A stretch of 53,711 nt of DNA from Syntrophobacterales bacterium Delta_02. GTDB lineage: Bacteria > Desulfobacterota > Syntrophorhabdia > Syntrophorhabdales > Syntrophorhabdaceae. Shown in pieces: positions 23,078 to 32,648 of the stretch; positions within the stretch are counted from its first letter, which is position 1, and the number at the start of each line of letters is the position of its first letter. Both the position numbers and the translations under genes were made by a program. The stretch lies in assembly GCA_001603955.1 (NCBI GenBank), contig LVAA01000029.1, positions 1 to 53,711 on the forward strand, given 5' to 3'. The notes beneath the pieces are model-generated. The model ran no database searches. It was given only the letters and a program-made list of their open reading frames with translations, and was not told where the DNA came from.

Positions 23078-24055
23078 TCATTGATCCACCCTTATCCAGG
23101 AATCGTCGGGATCGAAGGCCTTCACGGAACCGGCCGTTTTTGCGGTATTCTTGCCGAGATTCTTCTCGTAAACGACACCGTCCTGATTCACGATGAAGGT
23201 CATAACTCCCGTGACACCATACTGGGCCGGCCAGGCGAGAAGCCCAAAGCCTCCGATCATCCTGTCGTTAACGATATAATTGTATGTGCCGCCAGGCGCG
23301 TTCTTGCCCTGAGCGGTGAGTATCCTGTAGAAATAACCGTGGTAAGGCACGGGCCTACTGCCGGCCTTCTTCGGCTCGCGGCCTTCCTTCCTTGCCCTCG
23401 CCATGAAAAGCCCCAGCGGGCTCGGCTCCTCGCCTTCCCTGGTTTCCCAGTACAGACCGTTGCGAGTTCCCGGATCGCTTATGAACCTCCGGGCGTATTC
23501 CGTCATCCCATCCTTCTGAATGGCCATTCTCGCGTAGTCCTTCTGGGCGTCCACATAGGCAAGGCAGGCCTGAACGGCGCTGAGTTCGTTCCTGCCTATC
23601 CTCCGGTGGAGTATCTCGGTCTTTCCATCCTTCGTATCGAAGGACCACCTGTTGCCCTTCTTCACCATGGGTACCGGGAAGGGCCATTCATTGTCGCCGA
23701 TATAGAGAAACGCCTTGTTGTCCGTGGACACGTCGAGCCTGTTGTTCTCCTGGAAGGCCTTCACAAAGCGCTCGAAAAGGTCCTTGTTGACCGCCTCGTC
23801 GCTGGAGATGATCACACCTTTTGCGTCGGGCCCAAAGATCGCGAGTATCGCCTTCGTGTCGTTCGCACGCGCGGCGTCGGCAAGCACCCGTACTGCCTCT
23901 TCGGCGGTGGCAAAGGTCAATTGCCTCGGGGACTTAGCCTGGGCAGTGAACCCTTCCGTTCCCGCCACGAACAGCGCCAGCAGTAAGGCAATGCCAAGCA
24001 CCAGGCCGGGCCTTCGCGCGGACATGACTCTCGTTCTATTCATAACGCGGATCAT
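23078..24055 (-). CDS. DUF2950 family exported protein
   Basis: A 325-residue protein with an N-terminal signal sequence (PGLVLGIALLLALFVAGTEGFTAQA). The mature part shows DUF2950 features: QLTFATAEEAVRVLADAARAND, LYWETREGEEPSPLGLFMA, PYHGYFYRILTAQG and GVTGVMTFIVNQDGVVYEKNLG. Function is uncharacterised; a periplasmic location is inferred. GAGGAGG precedes the ATG at 24055. It is downstream of the DUF3300 gene, a pairing commonly seen for these two families. Confidence 0.9.
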   Translation of the reverse strand: MIRVMNRTRVMSARRPGLVLGIALLLALFVAGTEGFTAQAKSPRQLTFATAEEAVRVLADAARANDTKAILAIFGPDAKGVIISSDEAVNKDLFERFVKAFQENNRLDVSTDNKAFLYIGDNEWPFPVPMVKKGNRWSFDTKDGKTEILHRRIGRNELSAVQACLAYVDAQKDYARMAIQKDGMTEYARRFISDPGTRNGLYWETREGEEPSPLGLFMARARKEGREPKKAGSRPVPYHGYFYRILTAQGKNAPGGTYNYIVNDRMIGGFGLLAWPAQYGVTGVMTFIVNQDGVVYEKNLGKNTAKTAGSVKAFDPDDSWIRVDQ

Positions 24056-24108
24056 AACGTTTTCCTCCTCGTAGGATTGATCACACACATCACACCTGCA
24101 TAGGGTCA

Positions 24109-25338
24109 CTAGCGGCGGCGAGCACCGCCCCCGGCGCCGCGACCGAACCCGGCCCCCGATCCTCTCTCACCGGAAGAACGGAAACCCGACATACTCTCAC
24201 GGCTCGAGCGGCCCCGCTCGCTTTCCATCTTCGTCTGCGCACCACCGCGTTCCATCCCTTCAAAGGCGTTACCGCTCCCCTGCCGTACCGTTGAGCTCTG
24301 ACCAGGTCTGGGCGTCTCGGACCGGGAACTCATGGACGAGGGCTTTCCCTGTCCCGCGGAGCCCTTTCCTGCACGGCCTGCTGCCTGCGTCTGCACACCC
24401 CGGGCATCGGGTGAATAGCCTCTGAAATCCTTCCTGGTATCGGTGCCAGGCCTCGGAGCCTGTCCGTATTTCGCGCCTGTCGCCTGGTCCCGGTAGGCAA
24501 CACCCTTTCTGTGGGAGGGATCGTGTTTCCATTCCCCGTGCCCGCCCGGATTTGTCGATATCTTGTTCGCGTAGTAGTTCCGGTTGATCTGGTTGTTCAC
24601 GTTGACGTTCTTGTTGACGTTCACGTTCACGTCACCATGATGCCAGTTGCAGTCGCCCCACGCGTAGCCCCAGGCGGCCCCCACCGCCACGCCCGCCGCG
24701 AAGGAGAACGCAGCAACCCCCGCCACGTATCCCGGCGGGTAGTAATAGTATGGCGGGTACGCCGGATAGGGCCACGCACCGTAGACAACGGTCGGGTTAT
24801 ACGCGGGAACATAAATCACCTGGGGGTCGGCCGGCTGTATCACGATGACCTGGTCCTGCACGACAACCTTCTGTTCCTTCGTTGTCTTGAGGTTCCCTGA
24901 GGCCTGCGCCTTTGCCCTTAACTTCTGGACCGTGTTCATAACATCCTTCTGCTGTGCCAGGAATGCGTCCCCAAGCTTCTGCGTCCAGTCCAGCTTCTCG
25001 TTCATCATGTTGAGGACCGAGGGGAAGTTCACAAGGGATTTGACGCTGGGGTCCCAGTTCTGTTTCTCCAGGGCGGACGTCAGCTGATTCCCCTTGAGAT
25101 TGGGGTTCGCCTTCACCCACCGCGCCGCCTCCACTACCTCGAGGGGATACGTGGAGGCCATGAGTATCTGGGCGATGAGTTCGTCGGGATACAGGGCAAT
25201 GGGCGCCAGGATCTGCTCGAGTTCCCCCTGCTTGAACACCGGCTTTGATGAACCCGTGCCCTGGGCGAACACCCCCGCCGGAATGACAAGGGACGCCACC
25301 AGCACCCATATCAACGTTCGTGCAAACGGTCTCTTCAT
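24109..25338 (-). CDS. DUF3300 family exported protein with low-complexity tail
   Basis: A 409-residue exported protein. Signal peptide MKRPFARTLIWVLVASLVIPAGVFA; then the DUF3300 domain (about 35-200) with LAPIALYPDELIAQILMAST, YPLEVVEAARWVKANP and VIYVPAYNPTVVYGAWPYP. A Tyr/Pro-rich and Gly/Ala-rich stretch follows, then an Asn/Val repeat (VNVNVNKNVNVNNQ), and the last ~130 residues are Gly/Ser/Arg-rich and disordered, ending RGAGGGARRR. Probably periplasmic or outer-membrane associated; role unknown. AGGAGG precedes the ATG at 25338. Confidence 0.9.
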   Translation of the reverse strand: MKRPFARTLIWVLVASLVIPAGVFAQGTGSSKPVFKQGELEQILAPIALYPDELIAQILMASTYPLEVVEAARWVKANPNLKGNQLTSALEKQNWDPSVKSLVNFPSVLNMMNEKLDWTQKLGDAFLAQQKDVMNTVQKLRAKAQASGNLKTTKEQKVVVQDQVIVIQPADPQVIYVPAYNPTVVYGAWPYPAYPPYYYYPPGYVAGVAAFSFAAGVAVGAAWGYAWGDCNWHHGDVNVNVNKNVNVNNQINRNYYANKISTNPGGHGEWKHDPSHRKGVAYRDQATGAKYGQAPRPGTDTRKDFRGYSPDARGVQTQAAGRAGKGSAGQGKPSSMSSRSETPRPGQSSTVRQGSGNAFEGMERGGAQTKMESERGRSSRESMSGFRSSGERGSGAGFGRGAGGGARRR

Positions 25339-25455
25339 TATGTTCCTCCTATCATACAGGAAAGCAACTATAACAAACTGTACAACATCAGCGGTCTTGC
25401 TCTCAACCTGATAATACCGGGCTGCGCGTCTTTTTTGCCGCACATGACAACCCGG

Positions 25456-25746
25456 TCAACCCTCTTCGATCACATACGCCCGGGACGTTGTTGACATCTC
25501 ACGCAGCGGAGCGATCCTTCCGTATTCTTCACTATCGAAACAGACGTTGAGGCTCTGAACATCCTTGAACCTGATGAGGATGATCCTCACCGGGGCTGAC
25601 CCACCGAAAAACGGCCTGACACGGTCGGTCCTGATCACGTACTCCCCACCGCCCTTCTCGACGATGGACTTCACGGCGTTGATGTACTCCCCGTACATCC
25701 CGGCATCCGTAATCTCCAGTATCTCGACAAGAAAATACGCGGGCAT
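25456..25746 (-). CDS. DUF1330-like small protein
   Basis: A 96-residue ferredoxin-like-fold protein: MPAYFLVEILEITDAGMYGEYINAV at the start, GGGEYVIRTDRVRPFFG, RIILIRFKDVQSLNVCFDSEEY; this is the usual DUF1330 layout. It sits 47 bp downstream of acsE on the same strand, after a 9-bp repeat array, so it is probably the last gene of the acs transcript. Function unknown. Confidence 0.8.
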   Translation of the reverse strand: MPAYFLVEILEITDAGMYGEYINAVKSIVEKGGGEYVIRTDRVRPFFGGSAPVRIILIRFKDVQSLNVCFDSEEYGRIAPLREMSTTSRAYVIEEG

Positions 25747-25760
25747 GACAACACATCCTC

Positions 25761-25793
25761 AGGTCAAGCAATTCAAGAGGCTCAAGCCGTTTT
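25761..25793 (+). repeat. 9-bp degenerate repeat array between acsE and the DUF1330 gene
   Basis: Units AGGTCAAGC, AATTCAAGA, GGCTCAAGC, then CGTTTT, directly against the acsE stop codon (25796-25794). Its spelling (TCAAGC) resembles that of the array at 47301-47345. Confidence 0.6.
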
Positions 25794-26672
25794 CTATATC
25801 TCCAGCCAGGAATCGGAATAGAGCGTCTGTCCCATGAGGACCCGGGCGGTCTTGACATACTCACCCTCTTCCTTCGCGAGCTTCGAAATGTCCAGCTCTT
25901 CGCCGTCCATGACGCGGTGGATGAGGGCTTCCAGTTCGGGCATCTCTCCCCGGGCTATGGCCTGGAGTTCCCCGTCAAAGGCGTCTACGATGGCGGAGTA
26001 CATGCCGTAGCGCTTCAGCATCATCAGGTAGGTTCTGTTCATAATGCCTCTCAGATGTGCCGGTACTCCGTTGGACACGTTCGATAGGCCACAGGTGGAC
26101 CTCGAGGAGGGTGCAAGGTCGGACAGCATCATGACAAACTCCGTGCAACCCTGGATCTGGAGCTGCTGGGTGTTCACAGGCAGGACGATGGGGTCGATCC
26201 AGATATCCTCCTCCGGTATGCCGTGGCTCGCGGCGGCCGCAAGGATCTCGGCAGCGCAGAGTCCCCGTTCGTTGGCATCGCGGGGGATGCCCTCGGCGCT
26301 GAGAGTAAGGCCGATGAAAGGCGCACCGTACTTCTTCGCCATGGGCATGAGGGCCTCCATCCTTTCCGGTCGGGCCGAGACGGAGTTGATGAGCGGCCTT
26401 GTCTTCGCCACCTTCAGTCCCGCCTCTATGGCCTCTATATTGGAAGTGTCGAGAGACAGGGGAAGGTCTGTGACCTCCTGCACAACGCCGACGAGCCATT
26501 CCATGAAATCGGGGCCGGTCTTGCGCGCGGGGCCGATATTAAGGTCGATCATGTCCATCCCGGCTTCGGCTTCGGCCTCGGCCATCTTCCGGATCGGCCC
26601 CGCATCCCTGTTAAGGAACGCCTCGCCAAGTCTCTTCGACATAACGTTGAGGTTCTCGCCTATAAGGAACAT
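25794..26672 (-). CDS. acsE: Methyltetrahydrofolate:corrinoid/iron-sulfur protein methyltransferase
   Basis: A 292-residue TIM-barrel (pterin-binding family) enzyme moving the methyl group of CH3-H4folate to cob(I)amide on the corrinoid Fe-S protein AcsCD. Motifs: FLIGENLNVMSKRLGEAF, AGMDMIDLNIGPARK (folate-binding Asp/Asn), LPLSLDTSN, LINSVSARPERM, GLTLSAEGIP, ISMID-type WIDPIVLPVNT and STCGLSNVSNG. Length matches the family. GAGGAGA precedes the ATG at 26672. It is downstream of acsC with a 7-bp repeat array between. Confidence 0.93.
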   Translation of the reverse strand: MFLIGENLNVMSKRLGEAFLNRDAGPIRKMAEAEAEAGMDMIDLNIGPARKTGPDFMEWLVGVVQEVTDLPLSLDTSNIEAIEAGLKVAKTRPLINSVSARPERMEALMPMAKKYGAPFIGLTLSAEGIPRDANERGLCAAEILAAAASHGIPEEDIWIDPIVLPVNTQQLQIQGCTEFVMMLSDLAPSSRSTCGLSNVSNGVPAHLRGIMNRTYLMMLKRYGMYSAIVDAFDGELQAIARGEMPELEALIHRVMDGEELDISKLAKEEGEYVKTARVLMGQTLYSDSWLEI

Positions 26673-26748
26673 ATTCTCCTCACGCACTGGATTATCTGGT
26701 TCTTGTACAGTTTCGCCACGCAGGTGATCTCCGGAACGAGTGCTTCGC

Positions 26749-26880
26749 GTCACAGGTCACAGGTCTCACGTCACAGGCTCAAAGCCAAAAGAATCTTGCT
26801 CTCCAGGTCACCAGTTGTGTTCACAGCCCGTCCCTTTTCACGGTCTTTCTTTTGGGACCTGCGACCTGTGACGTCCTCTC
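26749..26880. repeat. Inverted 7-bp repeat arrays, GTCACAG spelling, between acsC and acsE
   Basis: The left arm has GTCACAG, GTCACAG, GTCTCAC, GTCACAG, GCTCAAA (26749-26783). The right arm has GGGACCT, GCGACCT, GTGACGT (26854-26874), whose reverse complement reads ACGTCACAGGTCGCAGGTCCC. The array ends six bases before the acsC stop codon (26883-26881). Inside the acs operon. Confidence 0.8.
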
Positions 26881-28218
26881 TCATTTCCAGCTTTTCAAAA
26901 ACGCCGGCAGGTGTGCCGCCTCCCGCGGGCCTATCATGATCTTCCAGCCTTGCAGTTCCTCTTCGAGGTCTCCCAGTATGGCGGCCGCGTAGCCGGGGAT
27001 GATGAGATTGCGGTGTTTTATCTTTTCCTCCACGCCGGACTTTTTTATGAAGGACCCGACCAGATCCCCGACGAACTTGCCTGCCGCCCAGGCCGTCATG
27101 ACCGAAAGCCCTTCCGTGTCCATGATGCACAGCCAACTCGGCACGCGCGAATTCTCGATCTCTCCGCTGACTATAAAATAGGTGAGGGAGAAATTGCACG
27201 TCACCAGGACCGGCGAGTTGCCGTCGGGGTTGTTGATGGGATAGACGCCTTCCTTCGTCGTCATGGGGCGCTGGGGATCGGTGTATATGTTGAGCCTTTG
27301 AAGGAGAAGGGGGAACAGGGTTTCTCCGGTGATATCGCTGAGCACTATTATCCCTGCGTACTTCGCAACAAAGAGTGAGGCTATCAGGGTCTCCTTCATG
27401 GGGTCATCGGTCATCTCGCAGGGAAAGGTGATCGTGGGAAAACCGAGTGGTTTGAACTTGGTGACGAGTGCGGCGCGCCTGATGGCAACCTGGTCCGTAA
27501 AGGCATCCCTGACCCCTCGCGCGGAGGTGTCGATGACAAGGTCCTTGAGTCCCATGGCCATCAGTTTTTCCGTCAGGGCGGCCACCTCATCGAACCCTTT
27601 GCCAATGACGGCAAGGGGCACTCCGTAATCTTTCGCCAGGGTGCCGAAGGTCTCGTAATTGTCCGGCGTCGCCCCGTAGATGAGGGGTTTCTTGTCCCGC
27701 ACGATATCGAGGGCCTCCTTCATTACCGACGCCTCGCCGCACACGAGAATGACGGCACAGGGTCTCACTAGCGCAGACTTCACGATGGCGACGAACCGGT
27801 CCTTGTTCCCCGTGAACTTGATGGCGGCCATCTCAGGCTTCATCGTGACGCCCACGCGTTCATACTGGAAGTACTCCAGGGCGCTGAGGCGGCGTTCCAC
27901 CTCACCGTCATCCATCCCGTCCGTTATGAGAACGGCGATACCGGGCTTGTTGAAAAAGGTCTTCTCATGACGGAAGAGCACCGTCTCCCCGCCGATCTTG
28001 ACCCCGTAATCGTCGACGCCGATAGACACCTGCCTGATGGGAGGCGCGCTCGCGTCGGAAAGCTGGGCCTTCGCATCGGCCGAGACGTGCGGACACAGGT
28101 CAAGTTCCGTCTTCCCGGCGGCCAGTGCCATGGCAAAGGCAAGGCACGTGGGAAACTTGCACTCCCCGCAGTTGGTCTTGGGAAGAAGCTTCAGTATCTG
28201 GATCCCCGTTAACGCCAT
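26881..28218 (-). CDS. acsC: Corrinoid/iron-sulfur protein large subunit (CODH/ACS gamma)
   Basis: A 445-residue protein that, with AcsD, carries the methyl group on a corrinoid between AcsE and AcsB. The N-terminal [4Fe-4S] domain has C17, C20, C25 and C42 (TNCGECKFPTC...LCPHV). A TIM barrel follows (about 90-310), and the C-terminal corrinoid-binding part contains SGEIENSRVPSWLCIMDTEGLSVMTAWAAGKF (key words VPSWL and DTEGLSV). The ATG at 28218 has GGAG 6-7 bases upstream; the TTG just before it is less likely. Repeat arrays lie on both sides. Confidence 0.94.
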   Translation of the reverse strand: MALTGIQILKLLPKTNCGECKFPTCLAFAMALAAGKTELDLCPHVSADAKAQLSDASAPPIRQVSIGVDDYGVKIGGETVLFRHEKTFFNKPGIAVLITDGMDDGEVERRLSALEYFQYERVGVTMKPEMAAIKFTGNKDRFVAIVKSALVRPCAVILVCGEASVMKEALDIVRDKKPLIYGATPDNYETFGTLAKDYGVPLAVIGKGFDEVAALTEKLMAMGLKDLVIDTSARGVRDAFTDQVAIRRAALVTKFKPLGFPTITFPCEMTDDPMKETLIASLFVAKYAGIIVLSDITGETLFPLLLQRLNIYTDPQRPMTTKEGVYPINNPDGNSPVLVTCNFSLTYFIVSGEIENSRVPSWLCIMDTEGLSVMTAWAAGKFVGDLVGSFIKKSGVEEKIKHRNLIIPGYAAAILGDLEEELQGWKIMIGPREAAHLPAFLKSWK

Positions 28219-28241
28219 CAAAATCTCCTTTCAGTGAAGAG

Positions 28242-28396
28242 AATAACCAATGACCAAATTCCAATGACCAACTAAAAAACAAATGACCAATTTATCAATA
28301 ACCAGACAAGAAAAGCGACACCGGGCCGTTGCCTTTTGCTTTGGTCATTGATTATTATTTTCTTCTTTGGTCATTGAAATTTGGTCATTGGTCATT
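28242..28396. repeat. Inverted 7-bp repeat arrays, GGTCATT spelling, between acsB and acsC
   Basis: The left arm is AATAACC, AATGACC, AAATTCC, AATGACC, AACTAAA (28242-28276) plus further copies to about 28304. The right arm is GGTCATT (28343-28349) and GGTCATT, GAAATTT, GGTCATT, GGTCATT (28369-28396). The word order is mirrored, so a long hairpin can form in the acs mRNA between acsB and the acsC ribosome-binding site. It is nearly the same spelling as the array at 10860-11020. Confidence 0.85.
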
Positions 28397-28420
28397 ATTC
28401 CGTCTAATGGTATTCTCTTT

Positions 28421-30628
28421 CTACAGTAAGTCTTCCATCCCCAAACAGGGATGCCCTTTCTGCGTGATGTATTCCAGGACCTCTTCCTCCGTCTTTGCGA
28501 CCGTTTCGTCGGCGATCATGTCGGGAAGGTCGGGGTAGCCCAATTCTTCACCCCTCTTTTTCAGGCGTCCGCGGATCTCGTCCTTGAGCCTCTTCGGCAT
28601 CCAGGCGATCCTCAGCAGGCCCCCGTCACCTTTTAAGAACTTCTTCTGGGTGATGTTGTACTTGCTGTGGCCCAGGAATCCGGGAACTTGCGACCCGCCG
28701 CCGACGGACCCCGCCAGGCTCGTGAACTTCATGCCGCAGGGTGTCATGTCGATGAAATCACGGTCGACGGTCATGATCGCGTTGCACATGGGCAGGATGG
28801 CGGCAATGCATTCGCAGCACCCGCAGGTGGTCATCGGATCGACCATAAGGCTGTAGAGGCTCACGTTCTCGACCTTCTGACGGGATGCCTTGCGCACGTA
28901 CTCATTACAGCCGCGGAACTGCCCGTAGCGTTCGTCAATGACAACGCCCTTCTGGATGGGCTGGTTGGGCCCCTCGGGGTTGATCTCGTACGCGGCGCGG
29001 CAGTCGAGCCAGTTATAGGCACCGCAGAGGCCCGTCCTCTCGGGGCTTATGACGCACACATGACTGGGGGCGAATGACTGGCAGAGGATGCATGAGTAGA
29101 AGGTCTCCGTGGTCTCGTCCGTCATGCCCTCGATGCGCGCGTCCCTCTGCGCGTAAGCGGCCCGGGCAACGTCCAGCACCTCGCGAACCTTTGCCTCGTC
29201 TGTGTAGATCTTCACCTGGACCTTGTCGAAGATGGCGCCGAAATCCTGGTGATACTTGGCGTGGATGATCCTGCCTATGTCCTTGAGGGTGAAGCCCTTC
29301 TCCACGGCCTGACGCGAGATCCTGATCCAGGCGATGTCGCGCTGACCGATGTGCATGATCCCCTGTGCCTGGTTGATGAGGTGATGGTTCTGTCTCTCCA
29401 GAATGGGCTCGAAGTCCTCCTGGAAATTGCGTCCCGCCACCTCGGTAACCATGGCAAAATGCAGCCTCGATCCGGTTTCAACGTCGGAGACATCGGGTCC
29501 GATCACCTCGATACGCCCGTCCTCCACCTCTTCCATGTTCTTCGACGTCGTCAACTCCACCGCTGTCGTCCGTCCGCCGCCCATCTCCAGGTAGATGTCC
29601 TCACCGCGGACACGCTCGCCCTCAAAGGCGGGACCGTAGGATACGGGGATGGGTACCTTCGCCACCTGGACCTTCAGGCCTCGGACCTCCACCGCCTTTT
29701 GAACGATCTGGTCATGGGGAATATTGGAAACCACGTGCTCGTAGGTACAGATCCCCGTGGGAAGGACCTGCGGTATGGGCGTGTCGGCGATCGTCGGGAA
29801 ACCCCAGTTGATCGCCCCCGCGGCGTTGGCGTACCATTCGTCCGTCACGTCTCCGAGAGCGAGGACAAAGGCGTATGTCCTATCCTTGTTGTAGATGAGG
29901 TTACGCCTGAAATCACCGGGGCGAATGCCGCCAAAGGCCATGGCTACACGGCAGGCAAACCCGATGGCAAAGACTGCCTGGTGGATGTCGGGCCCGAAGG
30001 GGACAAGGCGCGTGGGCCAGCCTATCTGGACCCCGGCCTCGACGAGCTGCTCGGCAAAACGTTTCCCGTCGTTCTGCCCGACCATGAACACGTAAAGGTT
30101 CTTCTCCTGGAGTTCAAGGGCGATCCTGGCCGCCGTCGCGGCATCCGGGGCCGCGCCGGCTATGGCCGCAAAGCCGGGGGCGGTCCCGTCGACGAACTCG
30201 ACCCCCCTCTTCCTGAAGATCACGTCGTTTGCGGCCCCCAGCCAGATCGTGCTTTCCGTTATCTCTTCGGAGTCGGCCGCGTACCTGTCGGGTTCTTCAA
30301 GGTAGCGCACGGCCTCTATCATCTCTTCCACGAAGAAGGTGGCCATGCCCGCATCGAGCGCGGGAGCCAGGTAGGGGAGAGGAACAGTCTCCTTGACGGG
30401 AGGCGGGATCAGCCTCCGGCACATATCGAGGACGCGCTCCATGTCCTTCACCCGTGAGACCGCTATACCCGTCATCGAGTATATGATGGGCAGATAGTAA
30501 GCCGTGTTGGGAAAACCTATCTCCTGATCAGGCCCGTATTTTTCCAGCGCCTCGCGGTATTTCGCTTCGGCCTGGGTGAATATCTTCCGGGCGCCCCGTA
30601 TCGCCGCCGATGCTATGATCTTGGACAT
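28421..30628 (-). CDS. acsB: Acetyl-CoA synthase (CODH/ACS alpha, A-cluster subunit)
   Basis: A 735-residue enzyme joining CO, a methyl group and CoA into acetyl-CoA (or the reverse). The A-cluster ligands are visible: C513, C516, C525 and C535 (SCILCQSFAPSHVC...GLCGAYNW) for the [4Fe-4S] part, and C602-G-C604 in TTCGCCECI for the distal nickel. The N-terminal part (1-310) corresponds to the CODH-contacting domain of bacterial AcsB, which archaeal CdhC lacks, so this is the bacterial type. Length is normal. It lies 55 bp downstream of acsA. Confidence 0.96.
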   Translation of the reverse strand: MSKIIASAAIRGARKIFTQAEAKYREALEKYGPDQEIGFPNTAYYLPIIYSMTGIAVSRVKDMERVLDMCRRLIPPPVKETVPLPYLAPALDAGMATFFVEEMIEAVRYLEEPDRYAADSEEITESTIWLGAANDVIFRKRGVEFVDGTAPGFAAIAGAAPDAATAARIALELQEKNLYVFMVGQNDGKRFAEQLVEAGVQIGWPTRLVPFGPDIHQAVFAIGFACRVAMAFGGIRPGDFRRNLIYNKDRTYAFVLALGDVTDEWYANAAGAINWGFPTIADTPIPQVLPTGICTYEHVVSNIPHDQIVQKAVEVRGLKVQVAKVPIPVSYGPAFEGERVRGEDIYLEMGGGRTTAVELTTSKNMEEVEDGRIEVIGPDVSDVETGSRLHFAMVTEVAGRNFQEDFEPILERQNHHLINQAQGIMHIGQRDIAWIRISRQAVEKGFTLKDIGRIIHAKYHQDFGAIFDKVQVKIYTDEAKVREVLDVARAAYAQRDARIEGMTDETTETFYSCILCQSFAPSHVCVISPERTGLCGAYNWLDCRAAYEINPEGPNQPIQKGVVIDERYGQFRGCNEYVRKASRQKVENVSLYSLMVDPMTTCGCCECIAAILPMCNAIMTVDRDFIDMTPCGMKFTSLAGSVGGGSQVPGFLGHSKYNITQKKFLKGDGGLLRIAWMPKRLKDEIRGRLKKRGEELGYPDLPDMIADETVAKTEEEVLEYITQKGHPCLGMEDLL

Positions 30629-30683
30629 TCATTCACCCTTTCGTCTTTCACGTCCCGAACCGCCGATGCCTCCGCCATCTGCG

Positions 30684-32630
30684 CTACTCCATGGCCCTTC
30701 TCATGGCCATATCGAAAAGAACGCGCTCACGCCCCTTGTCTATCCCTAAAGCCTTTCTCTTCTTGTCGATGTGGGCGATCATGAGTTCGGCCGCCTTGAC
30801 GGGGTCCTGCTCGAAGGCCCACATCCCCTTGTACATGTCTTCATACTCATGGAAAAGGTGTTCCGTGACGTTCTCGCTCCCCAGCGTGGGCCAGGTGGTT
30901 CCGAAAACAGTAAAGATCCCCGAGGCGACGAAGTACTGACCGATGGAGATGGCTTTTTCGCTCATCCACTCCGGCGCAGCGCCAGCCGCCGGCAGATCGG
31001 AGAGGTCGTCACCGAGACCGCCCTCCTTGACCATGGCCGTCGCGGCGATGAGTATCCTGGAATTGTCGACACAGGAGCCGAGATGAAGGACGGGGGGGAT
31101 GCCAATGGCCTCACAGACCTCGGCAAGCCCTCCGCCCGCGTGGAGATGCGCCGCCTCCGGCGTCAGGAGCCCGGCTTTGCCGCAGGCCATGGCGCTGCAG
31201 CCCGTCGTCAGGACAAGGACATCGTTCCTGATGAGCTCTCTTATCATGGCAAGATGGGCCGCATCGTGCTGCGTTCTCACGTTGTTGCACCCGACGACAC
31301 CCGCGACGCCCCTGATCCTTCCGTTGGCGATATTATCGTTGAGCGGCCTGTAGCTTGCCCGGAAGAGGCCACCCAGCAGGTAGGTTATCGTCTCGTGGCT
31401 GAAACCCGCCACCATGTTCTCGCTCTCCGCCGGAATGTAAACAGCGTGGCGCCTGTTGGGATAATTCTCTATGGCCATGGCGAGTATCCTCTTCGCGATG
31501 TCGAGCCCCTGTTCGGGATGGAACTCGATATGCTCGGCACCCTCGATCATGGCCCTGTCGGAGGTGGTGATGAGTTTCGTGTGAAAACATTCCGCCACGC
31601 TCGCCAGTCCCTGCATCTGGCACTGCACGTCAACGGTCATGAGCTCGACGGCGCCCGTGACGAGGGCCAGTTCCTGCTGCAGAAAATTGCCGGCACAGGG
31701 TATGCCATGGCGCATGAGTATCTCGTTCGCGCTGCAGCACATGCCCGCCAGGTTCACACCCTTTGCCCCGACCTTTTCCGTAAGCTCCCTGATACCCGGG
31801 TCGTGGCTGGCGGCAACGAGCATCTCGGGCAGGAGTGGCTCGTGGCCGTGGACCACGATATTGACGTGGTCTTCTTTCAGAACGCCGAGATTGATGGAGC
31901 CCAGCACGGGCACCGGGGTGCCGAACATGATGTCCTGAAGCTCCGTCGATATCATCGAGCCGCCCCAACCATCAGCGATCGCAGCGCGCGCGGCCTGCTG
32001 GAGAATGTGCCGGTAATCCTGATCGACCCCCATGTGGGTCCTGTGCATCACCTCCACTATCTCGCGGTCTATGCCGCGCGGCAGGACCCCAAGCTTCCTC
32101 CATATCTCCTGTCTGCGCAGGGGCGCCTTTCCCGCGTAAACGAGTTCGCCGCTCTGCCTGCCGAACTCGTTCAGCGCCTTTTCACCGAGTTCTATGGCTA
32201 TGTCCTTTACGTCACGTTTCTCTATGTTGATACCGAAATCGAGAGCGACCTCGAGAAGCTTTATCTCGTCCTTGATCGAGAAACCTTGCGATTCACCCCT
32301 GGCCGTCTTGAGAAAGGTTAGGACGACCTCACGGGCATGGTCCGAGTGGGCCGCCGAACCGGCCGCGACCTTCCTGGCAAAATTCCGGGCCACGACGGTA
32401 TCGACGGTCGCACCGCAGACACCCATGCGCCGCGTGCCCTCACCTTTCTTTGAGCGCGGCATCCTGCATGGGCCCATGGAGCAGATCTTGCAACAGCTCT
32501 CTTCCACCCCGATGGGACAGGGTTTCAACACGTCGGCGCGCGAGAAAACGGTCGAGATGTCCTCCCGCTCGGCCTTCTCGATCAGTTCAAGGGTTGCCTT
32601 GTCGATGCTCTTTTCCTTGCCGTCGGCCAT
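30684..32630 (-). CDS. acsA: Anaerobic carbon monoxide dehydrogenase catalytic subunit
   Basis: A 648-residue Ni-Fe-S enzyme interconverting CO and CO2. N-terminal B/D-cluster cysteines: C38, C46, C47, C50, C55 and C72. C-cluster ligands: H261 in VVHGHEP, C298/C299 in GMCCSANE, C337 in VDVQCQ, then VVGCNNVR, TTGCSAMACGKAG and LGSCVDNSRI. All key residues are present, so the enzyme should be active. AAAGGAGAGAC precedes the ATG. It sits between acsD and acsB; cooC, needed for Ni insertion, is in the same operon. Confidence 0.96.
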   Translation of the reverse strand: MADGKEKSIDKATLELIEKAEREDISTVFSRADVLKPCPIGVEESCCKICSMGPCRMPRSKKGEGTRRMGVCGATVDTVVARNFARKVAAGSAAHSDHAREVVLTFLKTARGESQGFSIKDEIKLLEVALDFGINIEKRDVKDIAIELGEKALNEFGRQSGELVYAGKAPLRRQEIWRKLGVLPRGIDREIVEVMHRTHMGVDQDYRHILQQAARAAIADGWGGSMISTELQDIMFGTPVPVLGSINLGVLKEDHVNIVVHGHEPLLPEMLVAASHDPGIRELTEKVGAKGVNLAGMCCSANEILMRHGIPCAGNFLQQELALVTGAVELMTVDVQCQMQGLASVAECFHTKLITTSDRAMIEGAEHIEFHPEQGLDIAKRILAMAIENYPNRRHAVYIPAESENMVAGFSHETITYLLGGLFRASYRPLNDNIANGRIRGVAGVVGCNNVRTQHDAAHLAMIRELIRNDVLVLTTGCSAMACGKAGLLTPEAAHLHAGGGLAEVCEAIGIPPVLHLGSCVDNSRILIAATAMVKEGGLGDDLSDLPAAGAAPEWMSEKAISIGQYFVASGIFTVFGTTWPTLGSENVTEHLFHEYEDMYKGMWAFEQDPVKAAELMIAHIDKKRKALGIDKGRERVLFDMAMRRAME

Positions 32631-32648
32631 TGTCTCTCCTTTTGCGCG

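Noticed and set aside
28242-28396. Repeat arrays considered as CRISPR
   Set aside because: Units are 7-9 bp, contiguous and degenerate, with no 25-35 bp spacers and no cas genes in the window.
29249-30457. 402-codon plus-strand open frame opposite acsB
   Set aside because: Antisense shadow of acsB, whose cluster ligands are all intact; no independent start signal or family.
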